Of a DNA stretch of 64,000 nucleotides, positions 16,405 to 27,698 are shown piece by piece; position 1 is the stretch's first letter, and the number at the start of each line of letters is the position of its first letter. Location of the stretch: the NCBI RefSeq assembly GCF_015207525.1, contig NZ_JADEWR010000013.1:116631-180630 (forward strand). Direction: 5' to 3'. Under the pieces are notes generated by a model. The model saw nothing but the letters and a program-made list of their open reading frames with translations. It was not told where the DNA came from and did not search any database. A program made the translations under genes and the position numbers. Source of the stretch: Nodosilinea sp. LEGE 06152. GTDB taxonomy: Bacteria > Cyanobacteriota > Cyanobacteriia > Phormidesmidales > Phormidesmidaceae.

Positions 16405-16959
16405 CTACTCCATTACCAGGCGCTTGAGATCGGCATACACTGCATCCATAGTCTGATTTCCGTCCACCGACACCAACTGCTGGCGGTTGCGGTAAAACTC
16501 AATCAGAGGCTCAGTTTGCTGACGGTAAACCTCAAGGCGGTTTAGGATTACTGACTCCTCGTCATCCTTGCGGCCTCGCTGCAGCAGCCGAGCTACAATC
16601 ACATCGTCCGCAACGTCTAGGTTGATCACAAAGTCAGTAGGCTGCTCGATCTGCTCCAACAGCTTTTGTAGAAACTCAGCCTGAGGCACATTTCGAGGAA
16701 AGCCGTCCAGCAGCCAGCCCTTTTGGGCGTCATCCTGACCCAAGCGCTCCTCGATCAGGTCAAGAATCAGCTCATCAGGAACAAGTTCGCCAGCACTCAT
16801 GTAGTGGTCTGCCTTCTGACCAAGTTCACTACCCGCTGTCACCGCCGAACGCAAAATATCCCCTGTAGAAATGTGAGGAACCTCACAATCTTTAGCTAGC
16901 AGGGCAGCCTGAGTACCCTTACCCGCCCCCGGTGGACCTAGAAAAATAAGTCGGGTCAC
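16405..16959 (-). CDS. adk: Adenylate kinase
   Basis: 184 aa, the short form without the zinc lid domain that is usual in cyanobacteria. Walker A GPPGAGKGT at residues 8-16, NMP-binding HISTGDILR, and DGFPRNVPQAEF. Starts with GTG that overlaps the TAG stop of secY by one base, so translation is coupled. Converts AMP + ATP to 2 ADP. Sits in the spc-type operon between secY and infA. Confidence 0.97.
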   Translation of the reverse strand: MTRLIFLGPPGAGKGTQAALLAKDCEVPHISTGDILRSAVTAGSELGQKADHYMSAGELVPDELILDLIEERLGQDDAQKGWLLDGFPRNVPQAEFLQKLLEQIEQPTDFVINLDVADDVIVARLLQRGRKDDEESVILNRLEVYRQQTEPLIEFYRNRQQLVSVDGNQTMDAVYADLKRLVME

Positions 16960-18272
16960 TACTGTTTCACCATTCCTTCGTAGCGCTGAGAAATTACGTA
17001 GGTCTGGATTTGCTTAGCGGTGTCAATGGCAACACCAACCAAAATCAGGAGTGAGGTAGCACCAAAGCCGCGAAAAGTTTGGACCCGAGTCAGGCTCTCA
17101 ACGGCGCTAGGTACAACCGCCACCATGCCCAGAAAAATGGCACCTAGGAAAGTCAATCGGTTCAGAATACGGCTGATATACTCAGTAGTAGCTTTACCAG
17201 GGCGAATACCGGGAATGCTAGCTCCCATCTTCTTCAGGTTGCGGGAGACATCATCGGGGTTCATCACCAGCGACGAATAAAAGTAGCTAAAGAAAAGAAT
17301 TAAAACGAGGTACAGCGAAACATAGAACCAGGAAGTTGGGTTCAGGTAGTTATTTACAAACTGGCTAAATGCCGGATTCGTCACGTACTGGGTTAGCGAA
17401 ATGGGTAGCACCAGCACCGCAGAGGCAAAAATAATCGGCATCACGCCGCCCTGGTTGAGGCGCAGGGGCAGATAGTTGCTTTGCTCTAGGTACAGCTTGC
17501 GACCGACCTGACGGCGAGCAGAGATAATTGGGATACGGCGTGTGCCCTCTTGAACAAAGACAATGCCGACAATCATGGCCAAGAAGGCCAGCATGAGAAT
17601 GATGACGCCGCCGACCAGACCGCGATCGCCGCTTTGAGCAAGCTCAATCGTTTGACCCAGAGAGCGAGGCAGGGTCGACACAATGTTGAGGAAGATCAGC
17701 AGCGAGGCACCATTCCCAATACCGCGCTCGGTGATTAACTCACCCACCCACATCACAAACATCGAGCCTGCGGTCAGAGCAATCACCGTCTGGGCGATAA
17801 AGGCCGGACCCGGAACCTGTGCAAACTGATAGAGCAAAAAAGACGCCAGCAGCGTACTCTGCAAAATCGCCCAGCCCAAAGCGACGTAGCGAGTGATTTG
17901 AGAAATCTTGCGTCGCCCAGCTTCGCCCTCATTCTTTTGTAGATCTTCAAGCTGAGGTAAAGCCGCCGTCAGCAGCTGCATGATAATCGAGGCATTGATG
18001 AAGGGCAAAATACCTAGGGCAAAGATACCAAGGGCCGACAGACCGCCGCCCACAAAAATATCCAAAAACCCCACAAAGCCCGCTAGGCTACCCGACTGAA
18101 TTGATGCGGCAAAAGCCTGACGATCAATCCCTGGTACTGGAATAAAAATTCCCAGTCTGACCAATACCAGCAGTCCCAGGGTCACCAGCAGGCGGCTGCG
18201 CAGGCCAGCGGCCTGCGCCATCTGCATAAACGTTTCCTGCGCGCTGGGATTTTTACCCCGACTTACGACCAT
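16959..18272 (-). CDS. secY: Preprotein translocase subunit SecY
   Basis: 437 aa from the ATG at 18272 (MVVSRGKNPSAQETFMQMAQAAGLRSRLL); ten transmembrane helices as expected. Clear SecY landmarks: LGIFIPVPGIDRQAF, LGILPFINASIIMQLL, GRKLYLEQSNYLPLRLNQGGVMPIIFAS and the YFYSSLVMNPDDVSRNLKKMG region. Forms the protein channel of the plasma and possibly thylakoid membranes. 109 bp after rplO. Confidence 0.97.
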   Translation of the reverse strand: MVVSRGKNPSAQETFMQMAQAAGLRSRLLVTLGLLVLVRLGIFIPVPGIDRQAFAASIQSGSLAGFVGFLDIFVGGGLSALGIFALGILPFINASIIMQLLTAALPQLEDLQKNEGEAGRRKISQITRYVALGWAILQSTLLASFLLYQFAQVPGPAFIAQTVIALTAGSMFVMWVGELITERGIGNGASLLIFLNIVSTLPRSLGQTIELAQSGDRGLVGGVIILMLAFLAMIVGIVFVQEGTRRIPIISARRQVGRKLYLEQSNYLPLRLNQGGVMPIIFASAVLVLPISLTQYVTNPAFSQFVNNYLNPTSWFYVSLYLVLILFFSYFYSSLVMNPDDVSRNLKKMGASIPGIRPGKATTEYISRILNRLTFLGAIFLGMVAVVPSAVESLTRVQTFRGFGATSLLILVGVAIDTAKQIQTYVISQRYEGMVKQ

Positions 18273-18381
18273 GCAACAATACCTCAGCCCTACGTTTAGC
18301 AATACATTGACGGCAGTTGGCACCTATAGACCCTATAGATGCTCCCCCTCCCCCAGTCTAAGGGATAGGAGAACTATATCG

Positions 18382-18828
18382 CTATGCGACCACTTCGCAG
18401 GTGCCGCCAGCTTGCTCGATTTTTTCCTTGGCCGACTGGGTAAATGCAGCTGCCCTTACATTCAGAGCTACGCCCAGTTCACCATCGCCTAGCACCTTGA
18501 GGGGGCCATCATTGGTGGTTAGAATACCAGCCTCTAGCAGTGACTCAAGGGATACATCGGTACCCGCAGCTAAGTCAGCTAAACCTTTAACATTGATAAT
18601 GGTGTATTCCTTCTGATTTACCAAAGGAAAATGCTTGAGTTTGGGAATACGGCGGTAAAGAGGCATTTGACCGCCTTCAAAACCAGGCCGAGTACCGCTA
18701 CCCGATCGCGATTTTTGGCCCCGCATACCGAAGCCGCAGCTGGCACCCTGGCCCGCCGAAATACCGCGGCCAACGCGGCGACGGCGGCGCTTAGAGCCTG
18801 CTTGTGGTTGTGCGTCGTTGATTCTCAT
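18382..18828 (-). CDS. rplO: 50S ribosomal protein L15
   Basis: 148 aa, full length. Basic Gly-rich N-terminus ([31 protein letters not shown]) and the C-terminal L15 core. Normal spc-operon position between rpsE and secY. Confidence 0.97.
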   Translation of the reverse strand: MRINDAQPQAGSKRRRRRVGRGISAGQGASCGFGMRGQKSRSGSGTRPGFEGGQMPLYRRIPKLKHFPLVNQKEYTIINVKGLADLAAGTDVSLESLLEAGILTTNDGPLKVLGDGELGVALNVRAAAFTQSAKEKIEQAGGTCEVVA

Positions 18829-18864
18829 GGCTGAGGAAAATAGAAACAGCGATATCGAAAGAAA

Positions 18865-19386
18865 TTAAACGTACAGACTTTCGACTGGAATGTCGCGCTC
18901 TTCAGCTACATCAGCGAAGGTGCGCAGAGAGGCCAGGGCATCTGCAGCCGCCCGGGCATTATTGAGGGGGTTGTTAGACCCTAGCTGCTTGGCCAGTACA
19001 TTACGTACCCCCGCCAACTCCAGCACGGTGCGGACAGCACCACCCGCGATTACCCCAGTACCAGGGGCCGCAGGGCGCATAAATACTTTCGCACCACCAC
19101 CAATACCGCTGGAGGGGTGAGGAATAGAATAGGAGCGAGTCAGAGGCACATCAACTAAGTGCTTCTTGCCATCGGCCACGCCCTTCTTTACAGCGCCAAT
19201 CACATCCCCAGCCTTGCCGACGCCGACGCCGACCTGGCCTTTCTCGTTACCGACCACGACAATGGCCCGGAAGCTGAGCTTTTTACCCCCCTTCACGACC
19301 TTAGTTACACGACGAATTTGAACGACGCGCTCCTGCCAATCGGTTTTTTTCTCTTTAGTACGCGCTTCTTTGCGACGGTTTGCCAT
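18865..19386 (-). CDS. rpsE: 30S ribosomal protein S5
   Basis: 173 aa. N-terminal dsRNA-binding-like domain ([30 protein letters not shown]) and C-terminal domain ([27 protein letters not shown]). Decoding-site protein involved in fidelity; in order between rplR and rplO. Confidence 0.97.
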   Translation of the reverse strand: MANRRKEARTKEKKTDWQERVVQIRRVTKVVKGGKKLSFRAIVVVGNEKGQVGVGVGKAGDVIGAVKKGVADGKKHLVDVPLTRSYSIPHPSSGIGGGAKVFMRPAAPGTGVIAGGAVRTVLELAGVRNVLAKQLGSNNPLNNARAAADALASLRTFADVAEERDIPVESLYV

Positions 19387-19456
19387 GCCTTTTCCCAGAC
19401 TTATTTACATCAAGCAGAATTAAGTGTTCTCGATTTGAAGCTATGCGGGTTAAGTT

Positions 19457-19816
19457 CTAGAGGCTCAAACCGGCTTCACGAGCCGCATTGGCTAGGGCCG
19501 CTACTCGACCGTGGTAAAGCTTGCCGCCTCGATCAAAAACAACCTGAGTTATGCCAGCTTCTAATGCTCGCTCAGCTACCAACTTACCGACTACCGCAGC
19601 CGATTCTTGGGTTGCGCCCGCCTCATCCTCCAAGACATTAGGCTCAACAGACGATGCAGCCACCAGAGTGTGATGAATCGTATCGTCAATGATCTGAGCG
19701 TAGATGTGCTGATTTGAGCGAAACACGGCCAGACGAGGCCGTTCAGGGGTGCCAAACACGCGGCGACGAATGCGGGCGTGACGGCGACGAGTTAATTCTT
19801 TACGACTTGCTTTCAT
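19457..19816 (-). CDS. rplR: 50S ribosomal protein L18
   Basis: 119 aa. 5S rRNA-binding protein; [36 protein letters not shown] and the C-terminal [24 protein letters not shown] are diagnostic. Starts 3 bp after rplF ends. Confidence 0.97.
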   Translation of the reverse strand: MKASRKELTRRRHARIRRRVFGTPERPRLAVFRSNQHIYAQIIDDTIHHTLVAASSVEPNVLEDEAGATQESAAVVGKLVAERALEAGITQVVFDRGGKLYHGRVAALANAAREAGLSL

Positions 19817-19819
19817 GGC

Positions 19820-20359
19820 TTACTTCTTCCCTGACTTACCGGCCTTACGTCTGACCTGCTCACCGGCGTAGCGCACACCCTTGCCCTTGTAAGGTTCGGG
19901 AGGACGGCTCGCCCGAATGCTGGCGGCAATGTTACCAACCAACTCTTTATCAATGCCACTGATCACTACATTGGTGTTGTTTTCAACAACAAATTCAATG
20001 CCCGCAGGCGGCTCAAAAACAACGGGATGGCTGTAGCCCAGACTGAGGTTCAGGTTACGGCCTTGTACCTGGGCTCGATAGCCAATGCCCTGAATTTCTA
20101 GGCGCTTTTGGTAACCGTTGGAAACCCCTTCTACCATATTGGCAACTAGGGTGCGGCAAAGACCATGCCGCTCACGGGCTAGCCGAGAATCGTCTTTGCG
20201 ATTCACCAGTACGGTGTCGCCCTCTTGAACCACTACAACGCCACTGGGCAAGGTACGAGATAGCTCACCCTTGGGTCCTTTGACCTGAACATCCTGACCG
20301 TCAATCGTGATTGACACCTTAGCCGGGACTGGGATTGGCCGTTTGCCAATACGTGACAT
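19820..20359 (-). CDS. rplF: 50S ribosomal protein L6
   Basis: 179 aa. Two L6 repeats; [12 protein letters not shown] start and the C-terminal [25 protein letters not shown] signature. Near the sarcin-ricin loop of 23S rRNA. 96 bp after rpsH, the widest gap in this part of the operon apart from that before secY. Confidence 0.97.
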   Translation of the reverse strand: MSRIGKRPIPVPAKVSITIDGQDVQVKGPKGELSRTLPSGVVVVQEGDTVLVNRKDDSRLARERHGLCRTLVANMVEGVSNGYQKRLEIQGIGYRAQVQGRNLNLSLGYSHPVVFEPPAGIEFVVENNTNVVISGIDKELVGNIAASIRASRPPEPYKGKGVRYAGEQVRRKAGKSGKK

Positions 20360-20455
20360 GATGCAAAACTCCTAAATCCTTAGCACTCGATAACGCCCTT
20401 ATGACTGACAGTAGGGGAATGGCAGTTAGCCACAAGCCCTACCTAACTGGCCTGG

Positions 20456-20857
20456 CTACCAGACATAGCAAAGCACTTCACCACCAATGCCCTGACGACG
20501 AGCATCGCGATCGGTCATGATGCCACTGGAGGTGGAAACAATGGCAATGCCGATACCGCCCAGCACCCGGGGCAGTTCTTTTCGGTTGGAGTACACGCGT
20601 AGACCGGGCTTACTAACGCGGGTGAGATTACGAATGATGGGCTGACGGGTTTTGCCCTTGTACTTGAGGGCGACCACTAGCTGAGGCCGTTCTTCAACGG
20701 TGGTCTCAGAGTAATCAGTGATAAAGCCTTCCTCCTTCAGTACCTTGGCAATACTCCGGGTCATCCGGGTAGAAGGAATGCCCACGGTTTGGTGCCGCGC
20801 TAGATTCGCATTCCTAATGCGAGTCAACATATCCGCAATTGTGTCGTTAGCAGCCAT
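20456..20857 (-). CDS. rpsH: 30S ribosomal protein S8
   Basis: 133 aa. [18 protein letters not shown] start and C-terminal [31 protein letters not shown]. Binds 16S rRNA helix 21. rpsN (S14) is absent between rplE and rpsH, as is normal in cyanobacteria. Confidence 0.97.
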   Translation of the reverse strand: MAANDTIADMLTRIRNANLARHQTVGIPSTRMTRSIAKVLKEEGFITDYSETTVEERPQLVVALKYKGKTRQPIIRNLTRVSKPGLRVYSNRKELPRVLGGIGIAIVSTSSGIMTDRDARRQGIGGEVLCYVW

Positions 20858-20883
20858 AGTTCTAGTACGCGTATAAACCTGTG

Positions 20884-21429
20884 TTAGTTGTCACGGAACG
20901 GCATACCCAATTCCTTGAGTAGCGCTCGGCCTTCTTCATCGGTGCTGGCGGTGGTCACGATGGTGATATCCATACCGCGAATCTGATCGATGCTGTCGTA
21001 GTCAATTTCAGGAAAGATTAACTGCTCTCGCAGACCCAGGGTATAATTGCCGCGTCCGTCGAAGCTCTTGGGACTAATACCGCGAAAGTCGCGAATACGG
21101 GGCAGGGTCAGGTTGATAAGACGGTTTAGAAAGGCATACATGCGATCGGAGCGCAGGGTTACCATGATTCCCACAGGCATACCCTGGCGAATTTTGAAAC
21201 CTGCGATCGCCTTCTTGGCCCGGGTAACTACCGGGCGTTGTCCGGTGATCAGGGCTAGCTCACTCAGAGAGGATTCCAGCGCCTTGGCATTCTGAGAGGC
21301 TTCCCCAAGTCCCCGGTTAACCGTCACCTTGACAACCTTGGGTACCTGGTGAATGTTTTCGTACTTAAACTGCTCCATCAGTTTAGGTACTACTGTGTCT
21401 TTATATACTGTCTTAAGCTGGTCGGTCAT
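20884..21429 (-). CDS. rplE: 50S ribosomal protein L5
   Basis: 181 aa. Contains [48 protein letters not shown] and the C-terminal [27 protein letters not shown]. Binds 5S rRNA. ATG start confirmed by alignment to the usual short N-terminus. Confidence 0.97.
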   Translation of the reverse strand: MTDQLKTVYKDTVVPKLMEQFKYENIHQVPKVVKVTVNRGLGEASQNAKALESSLSELALITGQRPVVTRAKKAIAGFKIRQGMPVGIMVTLRSDRMYAFLNRLINLTLPRIRDFRGISPKSFDGRGNYTLGLREQLIFPEIDYDSIDQIRGMDITIVTTASTDEEGRALLKELGMPFRDN

Positions 21430-21492
21430 GGGTCGTTTCTTCTGCTTTCCTGGGCTTGGTCAGGACTAGTTTTCTAGAGTCAGCTGGTGGGC

Positions 21493-21840
21493 CTAGTCGA
21501 TGATTTCTCCGGTCTTTTTCAGCATCCGCACCTTACGGCCGTCTTCGGTGAATGTGTAGGCGACCCGACTAGCCACTTTCTCTTTTTCCGAGTACAGCAT
21601 GACGTTGGAGCTGTGGATAGGAGCCTCTTGGGTAACAATTTGCCCCGATTCTCCTTCCTGCTGAGGCTTGACGTGCTTGGTGCGAATGTTGACGCCCTGC
21701 ACAATCACCTGGCTGGTTTTAGGAATGACGGAGAGCACTTCGCCCACTTTGCCGCGATCGCGCCCGGCAATCACCTGAACCGTATCCCCTTTGCGTACGT
21801 GAACCTTGTGGCGCACGGGTGTCTTAGTTGTTGTTGCCAT
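21493..21840 (-). CDS. rplX: 50S ribosomal protein L24
   Basis: 115 aa with the KOW motif near the N-terminus ([24 protein letters not shown]) and [19 protein letters not shown]. Its ATG overlaps the stop codon of rplN by one base. Confidence 0.97.
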   Translation of the reverse strand: MATTTKTPVRHKVHVRKGDTVQVIAGRDRGKVGEVLSVIPKTSQVIVQGVNIRTKHVKPQQEGESGQIVTQEAPIHSSNVMLYSEKEKVASRVAYTFTEDGRKVRMLKKTGEIID

Positions 21841-22205
21841 TAGAGAACCTCCGGTGCCAGCGACACAATCTTGGTAAAGTTCTTGTCGCGCAGCTCACGG
21901 GCAACCGGGCCAAACACGCGAGTACCCTTGGGATTGCCGTCCTGGTTAATGATTACAGCCGCGTTGTCATCAAAGCGAATGCTCATGCCACTGCTGCGGC
22001 GCAAACCTTTTTTAGTACGTACGACCACGGCCCGCACCACGTCCGATTTCTTCACACCCATGTTGGGTAGGGCATCTTTGACAACGGCGATAATCACATC
22101 GCCGACACCGGCATAGCGACGGTTACCGCCCAGCACACGGATGCACATCAGCTTCCGAGCACCGCTATTATCTGCCACGTTTAAGTACGATTCTTGCTGA
22201 ATCAC
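21840..22205 (-). CDS. rplN: 50S ribosomal protein L14
   Basis: 121 aa. [24 protein letters not shown] start (GTG start codon) and the C-terminal [26 protein letters not shown]. One-base overlap with rplX. Confidence 0.97.
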   Translation of the reverse strand: MIQQESYLNVADNSGARKLMCIRVLGGNRRYAGVGDVIIAVVKDALPNMGVKKSDVVRAVVVRTKKGLRRSSGMSIRFDDNAAVIINQDGNPKGTRVFGPVARELRDKNFTKIVSLAPEVL

Positions 22206-22214
22206 AATCTCCCC

Positions 22215-22466
22215 CTATGCGTCTGCCGCGCGATTAACAATGTCAGCCACAACCCAGCGCTTGGTTCGGCTCAGGGGACGAGTTTCTAGAATCCTCACCC
22301 GATCGCCTTCCTGGCAGGTATTCTCCTCGTCATGGGCTTTGTAGCGCTTAGTGCGCACCACAATCTTGCCGTACTTAGGATGGGAGGTCCGACTTTCCAC
22401 AGCAACCACGACGGTCTTATCCATCTTGTTACTGACCACCATCCCCACTCGTTCTTTAACCGCCAT
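22215..22466 (-). CDS. rpsQ: 30S ribosomal protein S17
   Basis: 83 aa from the ATG at 22466, which follows AGGTGAAG; an in-frame GTG at 22475 is less likely. OB-fold protein with [21 protein letters not shown] and [17 protein letters not shown]. Confidence 0.96.
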   Translation of the reverse strand: MAVKERVGMVVSNKMDKTVVVAVESRTSHPKYGKIVVRTKRYKAHDEENTCQEGDRVRILETRPLSRTKRWVVADIVNRAADA

Positions 22467-22482
22467 CTGCTTCACCTATTCC

Positions 22483-22755
22483 CTACACTGATACCGATTC
22501 TGTTGTGGCCGTTGACGCTGCGTTGGCCTGGGCCGCCACCTCTTCGTCTAGGGCGGCTAGCTGACGCTCCCGCTGAACCGTCATTAGCTGAGATAGGCGG
22601 TGACGAGCATGCTTAAACTGGTGGTTCTGCTTGTCCAGCTGCCGAGTGGCCTTCTGAAAGCGAAGTTGAAACAGCTCACGCTTAATTTCGGCGATCGCAG
22701 TCAGCAGTTCTTCATCGCTCAAACTGCGGGCTTCTTTGATCTTTGACAGTGCCAT
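22483..22755 (-). CDS. rpmC: 50S ribosomal protein L29
   Basis: 90 aa, longer than the usual ~70 because of an Ala/Thr-rich tail. Coiled-coil core with [31 protein letters not shown]. Starts 3 bp after rplP. Confidence 0.96.
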   Translation of the reverse strand: MALSKIKEARSLSDEELLTAIAEIKRELFQLRFQKATRQLDKQNHQFKHARHRLSQLMTVQRERQLAALDEEVAAQANAASTATTESVSV

Positions 22756-22758
22756 TAC

Positions 22759-23178
22759 CTATGCCTCCTTGCTGTCGCGCGCGATGAACTTGGTCTTAAA
22801 GGGCAGCTTGAAGGCAGCAAGCCGCATGGCTTCGCGAGCAGTCGATTCAGGCACCCCAGCAATCTCAAAGACAATGCGACCTGGTTTTACCACAGCAACC
22901 CAAAACTCTGGGTTACCCTTACCCGAACCCATACGGGTTTCTGCCGGACGCATAGTTACGGGCTTGTCAGGGAAGACGCGAATCCAGATTTTGCCGCCCC
23001 GCCGCACGTAGCGGGTCATGGCTCGTCGGGCCGCCTCGATCTGGCGAGACGTCAGCCAGCAGGGCTCAATAGCCTGAAGGGCAAAATCACCGAAGTTGAT
23101 ATCGCTGCCCCGCTGAGCCATTCCGCGCATACGCCCGCGGTGCTGCTTGCGAAATTTAGTTCGTTTTGGACTAAGCAT
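22759..23178 (-). CDS. rplP: 50S ribosomal protein L16
   Basis: 139 aa. [19 protein letters not shown] start, [42 protein letters not shown] core. Near the A site tRNA elbow. Confidence 0.97.
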   Translation of the reverse strand: MLSPKRTKFRKQHRGRMRGMAQRGSDINFGDFALQAIEPCWLTSRQIEAARRAMTRYVRRGGKIWIRVFPDKPVTMRPAETRMGSGKGNPEFWVAVVKPGRIVFEIAGVPESTAREAMRLAAFKLPFKTKFIARDSKEA

Positions 23179-23250
23179 GGATCGGCACTCGTGAAGTCAC
23201 AGGTCAAAGCAATCAAAAAATGGGGCGATCAAAGAAACACGGGGCCAGCT

Positions 23251-23982
23251 CTAGTCTTCGTTAGAGCGGTCCTCAAACTGCGGTCGTCGTCGGGGCTGCC
23301 GTCGCCGGGGTTGGGCATTAGGAGTCACCGGGGCCTCTTCCTGCCCTGGAATAATCTCGCCCTTAAAGATCCACACCTTGACACCCAAAATGCCGTAGGT
23401 GGTTTGAGCCGTAGTGTAGGCATAGTCGACGTCAGCCCGCAGGGTATGGAGAGGAACCCGACCCTCGCGAGTCCATTCAGTACGAGCAATTTCAGCACCG
23501 TTGAGGCGGCCGCTCACCTGAATCTTGATACCCTCGACCCCAGCCCGCTGAGCTCGCTGAATTGCCTGACGAACTACCCGACGGAACGACACCCGGCGTT
23601 CTAGCTGCTGAATGATGTACTCCGCGACCAGAGCGGCATCAGCATCGACCCGATTCACCTCAACCACATTGACGCGAATCTGACGACTAGAATCCTTGAG
23701 CAGCTTTTGCACACCCACGCGCAGGGCTTCGATACCAGCGCCACCGCGCCCTACGACTACCCCGGGGCGAGCCGTGCGCACTTCAAGATCAATCTGGTCG
23801 GCCTTGCGCTCAATGCGAATATCAGCAATGCCAGCATTGTTCAACGTCTTTTGAACATACTCGCGAATGCGGTAGTCTTCCTGCAGTAAATCAGGATAGC
23901 GAGTTCCCTCGGCAAACCAGCGAGAGCGATGCTCTTGAACTACGCCAAGGCGAAACCCGGTTGGATGAATCTTGTGTCCCAC
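23251..23982 (-). CDS. rpsC: 30S ribosomal protein S3
   Basis: 243 aa with a GTG start. KH domain ([19 protein letters not shown]) and S3 C-terminal domain ([23 protein letters not shown]..., [13 protein letters not shown]). The tail is Pro/Arg-rich ([18 protein letters not shown]). Located at the mRNA entry tunnel. Confidence 0.97.
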   Translation of the reverse strand: MGHKIHPTGFRLGVVQEHRSRWFAEGTRYPDLLQEDYRIREYVQKTLNNAGIADIRIERKADQIDLEVRTARPGVVVGRGGAGIEALRVGVQKLLKDSSRQIRVNVVEVNRVDADAALVAEYIIQQLERRVSFRRVVRQAIQRAQRAGVEGIKIQVSGRLNGAEIARTEWTREGRVPLHTLRADVDYAYTTAQTTYGILGVKVWIFKGEIIPGQEEAPVTPNAQPRRRQPRRRPQFEDRSNED

Positions 23983-24054
23983 GAACTAACCCTCTGGAAA
24001 TTGGTGCTTAAACAACTGGTGTTTGAACGGCGGTATCGATTTAGCGAACACCGA

Positions 24055-24411
24055 TTACTCGGCAGCCGGAGCTACGGCAATGGTGATGTGACAAGTCGGC
24101 TTGCGAATTTGGTAGGCCCGCCCCTGCGCTCGAGGGCGGAACCGCTTTAGTGCCGGACCAGCATCGGCAAAGGCTTCGCTCACGACCAAACCAGCGGGGT
24201 CAAGTCCGTTGTTGTGCTCAGCATTGGCAACCGCCGAACGTAGCACTTTGATAATGGGTTCGCAGGCCTTGTAGGGCATGAACTCCAAAATGATAAGCGC
24301 ATCTCGATAGCTCTTGCCGCGAATTTGGTCGAGCACTCGGCGCACCTTACGGGGCGACATGCGAACGTAGCGGGCCACCGCTTTAACCTGCTCTGAGGTA
24401 TCTACAGCCAT
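24055..24411 (-). CDS. rplV: 50S ribosomal protein L22
   Basis: 118 aa. [31 protein letters not shown] start and the C-terminal [17 protein letters not shown]. Lines the exit tunnel. 24 bp after rpsS. Confidence 0.97.
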   Translation of the reverse strand: MAVDTSEQVKAVARYVRMSPRKVRRVLDQIRGKSYRDALIILEFMPYKACEPIIKVLRSAVANAEHNNGLDPAGLVVSEAFADAGPALKRFRPRAQGRAYQIRKPTCHITIAVAPAAE

Positions 24412-24435
24412 TTCTCCAGTTCCTCTACCTAATAC

Positions 24436-24714
24436 CTAACGACGAGCTTTTTTATCGGTCTTAGCGTGGCCACGAAAGGTTCGTGTGGGAGCAAATTCGC
24501 CCAGCTTGTGGCCCACCATCTGCTCAGTAACGTAGACCGGCACGTGCTGACGGCCGTTGTGCACCGCAATGGTGTGACCAATCATCTGGGGCAAAATAGT
24601 CGATGCCCGCGACCAAGTTTTAATCACCTGCTTGTCGCCCTTGGTATTGAGGGCTTCAATTTTAGAGAGCAGGTGATCGGCCACAAAGGGGCCTTTTTTC
24701 AATGAGCGAGACAT
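24436..24714 (-). CDS. rpsS: 30S ribosomal protein S19
   Basis: 92 aa, full length. [45 protein letters not shown] and the basic C-terminal [19 protein letters not shown]. Confidence 0.97.
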   Translation of the reverse strand: MSRSLKKGPFVADHLLSKIEALNTKGDKQVIKTWSRASTILPQMIGHTIAVHNGRQHVPVYVTEQMVGHKLGEFAPTRTFRGHAKTDKKARR

Positions 24715-24782
24715 GATGCTTCAGCGCCAATAACAGTTCAAGAAACAGCCAATCAACCAAGACAGAAATCTGTAGACAAAGC

Positions 24783-25646
24783 TTAGGCGTTACGACCGCC
24801 ACGACCCCGCTTAGACACACGTCGGCGACGACGCACCACGTATTTGTCGCTGTCTTTGTTTTTCTTGCGGGTCTTGTAGCCCAGAGCAGGCTTACCCCAG
24901 GGAGTAACCGGGCCAGAACGCCCAATGGGTGCCCGACCCTCACCACCACCGTGAGGGTGATCAACTGGGTTCATGACGCTACCGCGCACCTCGGGGCGGC
25001 GACCCATCCAGCGCTTGCGGCCAGCCTTACCCAAACTGACGTTGCGGACATCAGCGTTACCTACCTGGCCGATGGTGGCGTAACATTCCCGACGCACCAT
25101 GCGTACTTCGGTAGAAGGCAGTTTGAGAGTGACATAATCACCTTCTTTAGCGACTACCTGGGCTCCAGCTCCAGCTGAGCGCACCATCTGTCCGCCCTTG
25201 CCAACCTGCATCTCGACATTGTGCACCGTCGTGCCCAAGGGAATCTTATAGAGAGGCAGAGCATTGCCAACTTCTAAGGGAGAATCTGGCCCCGAAATGA
25301 CCGTGCTGCCCACCGTTAACCCAGCTGGACAAAGAATGTACCGCTTTTCGCCATCCTCATAGTGAAGTAGCGAGATACGGGCGTTGCGGTTGGGGTCATA
25401 TTCAATCGAGGCAACCTTAGCCGCCACCCCAAGTTTGTCGCGACGGAAGTCTATAACTCGATAGAGCCGCTTGTGCCCGCCCCCTCGGTGACGACAGGTA
25501 ATCACACCCCGATTGTTGCGCCCCTTAGGACGATGCTTGGAGCGAGTTAACGACTTTTCTGGCTCGCTGCGAGTAATCTCGGCGAACTCGGAGACAGTTC
25601 GCTCGCGCGTGCCTGGGGTATAAGGTCTGTAAGAACGGATGCCCAT
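24783..25646 (-). CDS. rplB: 50S ribosomal protein L2
   Basis: 287 aa. SH3-like and OB domains plus the catalytic-centre-proximal C-terminal loop [20 protein letters not shown] with the conserved His. Essential for peptidyltransfer-centre assembly. Confidence 0.98.
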   Translation of the reverse strand: MGIRSYRPYTPGTRERTVSEFAEITRSEPEKSLTRSKHRPKGRNNRGVITCRHRGGGHKRLYRVIDFRRDKLGVAAKVASIEYDPNRNARISLLHYEDGEKRYILCPAGLTVGSTVISGPDSPLEVGNALPLYKIPLGTTVHNVEMQVGKGGQMVRSAGAGAQVVAKEGDYVTLKLPSTEVRMVRRECYATIGQVGNADVRNVSLGKAGRKRWMGRRPEVRGSVMNPVDHPHGGGEGRAPIGRSGPVTPWGKPALGYKTRKKNKDSDKYVVRRRRRVSKRGRGGRNA

Positions 25647-25703
25647 GGAAATACTTGCTGGCTACACGGCAAAAACGGCTGAGAAATCTGAACCTAAACT
25701 TTG

Positions 25704-26009
25704 TTACAGATCGGGGAAGAGGGGAATGGAGTCTCCAGCAGCCAGAGTGACCACAGAGCGCTTATAGTGGGGGCGATTGCCCACAAAACGGCCCATCCGG
25801 CGCTTTTTCTTAGGAGGGTTGTAGGTGTTGACCGCAACCACTTTGACATCGAATAGCTCTTCGATCGCCGCCTTGATTTGCAGCTTGTTGGCACGGGGAT
25901 CGACTTCGAAGACGTACTGGTTATTCTCCAGTAGGAGGGTAGCTTTTTCGGTTACCAGGGGCCGACGGATTAGATCAGCCAGAGATGGGGTATTTGCGGC
26001 ATTAATCAC
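25704..26009 (-). CDS. rplW: 50S ribosomal protein L23
   Basis: 101 aa from a GTG at 26009 preceded by GGAGG; this start overlaps the end of rplD by 8 bp. [27 protein letters not shown] and [26 protein letters not shown] are diagnostic. Docking site for trigger factor and SRP at the exit tunnel. Confidence 0.97.
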   Translation of the reverse strand: MINAANTPSLADLIRRPLVTEKATLLLENNQYVFEVDPRANKLQIKAAIEELFDVKVVAVNTYNPPKKKRRMGRFVGNRPHYKRSVVTLAAGDSIPLFPDL

Positions 26010-26634
26010 TGTAAACCTCCTGGATGGCCTCAAGGGCTGGGGACGTAATTACGAGATGGTCGGCGTTGAGCAGATCGTGGACATTGAGATTGGCGGCAGT
26101 GATTAGCTTGACGTTCTCAATGTTACGGGCCGACAGATAAACCAGTTCCTGCCGTTCAGCAATCACCAGCAAAATTTTGGCGTTAGGGTCAATGCCCCAG
26201 CGATCAATCGCATTGAGCAACTCGCGGGTTTTGGGCCGGGAAAACTTATCCTCAAACCCCTCAACCACCACCAGATCATCGATCCGGCTTTGAAGGACGG
26301 TGCGCAGGGCGAGTCGTCGCTCTTTACGGTTCATCTTGACGCTGTAGTCACGAGGCTTGGGGCCAAAAATTACGCCGCCGCCACGCCAGAGGGGAGAGCG
26401 GTTAGATCCGGCCCGGGCCCGGCCCGTTCCTTTTTGCCGCCAGGGCTTGCGCCCACCCCCCCTAACCTCAGCGCGGGTTTTGGTGGAAACCGTGCCCTGT
26501 CGGGCATTGTTCATCTGCCGCACCAGGGCGCGATGGACGATATGAGAGGCAGACTCTTCTTTGGCAACCTGAAGATCTAGGGATGCCGTACCCGCCTCTT
26601 CGCCCTCCCAGTTTTTTACAACGCACTCAACCAT
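26002..26634 (-). CDS. rplD: 50S ribosomal protein L4
   Basis: 210 aa. Contains the exit-tunnel loop [40 protein letters not shown]. In E. coli L4 represses the S10 operon through a leader hairpin; a structured leader lies upstream of rplC here, but the sequences are not comparable. Confidence 0.97.
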   Translation of the reverse strand: MVECVVKNWEGEEAGTASLDLQVAKEESASHIVHRALVRQMNNARQGTVSTKTRAEVRGGGRKPWRQKGTGRARAGSNRSPLWRGGGVIFGPKPRDYSVKMNRKERRLALRTVLQSRIDDLVVVEGFEDKFSRPKTRELLNAIDRWGIDPNAKILLVIAERQELVYLSARNIENVKLITAANLNVHDLLNADHLVITSPALEAIQEVYSD

Positions 26635-26702
26635 TGTCTGAACCTATCCCTTAAAAAGCTTTGCATGCCTAAAGGCTTGAACCGCCTGCCGTCTGCTGAA
26701 AC

Positions 26703-27338
26703 CTAAGCCTTAACCCATTGAGCTGGAGCAATGCTCAGCAACCCACCGGGCTTGCCGGGGATAGCGCCTTTGATCAGCAACAGGTTGCGATCGCGGTCTA
26801 CCCGAACCACTTCTAGCTTGCGAATGGTCACCTTGGTGTTACCGTACTGACCGGCCATACGCTTACCTGGGTAAACCCGACCAGGGGTTGTACCGGCACC
26901 GGTCGAACCGGGCAGGCGATGATTCTTAGAGCCGTGGGCCATGGGACCACGGCGAAAGTTGTGGCGCTTTTGGTAACCGGAGAAGCCCCGACCGATGCTC
27001 TTGCCGGTGACATCTACGATCTGACCGGCTGTGAAGGTGTCAGCGGTGATCGCCTGCCCCAGCTCGTAGCTGTCAGCAGTCTCGACACGGTACTCCTTCA
27101 GGTGACGCAGAGGAGCGCTACCGGATTTAGCGAGATGGCCCAACTCGGGCTTGTTCAGCTTTTTCTCGGTCACCTCATCAAAACCTAGCTGAATGGACGC
27201 ATAGCCATCGGTGTCTTTAGTCTTGACTTGAGTGACTACACAAGGGCCAGCCTGCACCACCGTGACGGGGATAGCATTGCCTGCCTCATCGAATATCTGG
27301 GTCATGCCCAGTTTTTTGCCAAGAATACCGACTGCCAC
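26703..27338 (-). CDS. rplC: 50S ribosomal protein L3
   Basis: 211 aa, first gene of the operon (rpsJ is not here, as usual in cyanobacteria). GTG start with GGGAGACAGGA upstream. [31 protein letters not shown] start and the central [28 protein letters not shown] loop. Confidence 0.97.
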   Translation of the reverse strand: MAVGILGKKLGMTQIFDEAGNAIPVTVVQAGPCVVTQVKTKDTDGYASIQLGFDEVTEKKLNKPELGHLAKSGSAPLRHLKEYRVETADSYELGQAITADTFTAGQIVDVTGKSIGRGFSGYQKRHNFRRGPMAHGSKNHRLPGSTGAGTTPGRVYPGKRMAGQYGNTKVTIRKLEVVRVDRDRNLLLIKGAIPGKPGGLLSIAPAQWVKA

Positions 27339-27368
27339 AGTCCTGTCTCCCTATTAACACACTACGAA

Positions 27369-27404
27369 ATGCGCAGGACTCTCTAAGCTGAGAGCTTTGC
27401 GCAT
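27369..27404 (-). promoter_or_regulatory. Hairpin in the rplC leader
   Basis: Perfect outer arms ATGCGCA (27369-27375) and TGCGCAT (27398-27404) and inner arms CTCTC (27379-27383) and GAGAG (27390-27394) around a 6-nt loop. It lies 31-66 nt before the rplC start, in the 5' leader of the S10-spc operon. Candidate autoregulatory structure; not a known Rfam-type element to my knowledge. Confidence 0.4.
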
Positions 27405-27676
27405 CTACAACGACATCAACTTTTGAACACCCCACAGTGGAGAAGCTCACCAAGGCGAGCGGTACCGATACAATCGGCCACAATTCAAAAGAAAGCTGGC
27501 TTGATTCTGATTGAGGCGAACTCTTAGCCAAATCCGCAAACACCAGTGGTGGTGCGGCATCAGAACAGCCAAATGCCAGGACTTGGGCAGTTCACTGAAC
27601 CACTCAGTATCCTTTTTGTCGGCGATTTACTATGGTACATCCCTGGCTTGATTATGTCTATAGCTTTTCCCTAAAA

Positions 27677-27698
27677 AGATTTCTGGGTCCAGAAATCT
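27677..27698 (-). terminator. Hairpin plus T-run upstream of the rplC operon (terminator or attenuator)
   Basis: Perfect 10-bp arms AGATTTCTGG and CCAGAAATCT around GT; on the minus strand the hairpin is followed by TTTTTA. A second small dyad, CTCTC-TTA-GAGAG, abuts it at 27697-27709. It lies between the IS transposase (minus strand) and rplC, outside the IS, so it predates the insertion. It could stop transcripts entering the ribosomal operon, or attenuate the operon if the promoter lies upstream. Confidence 0.45.
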
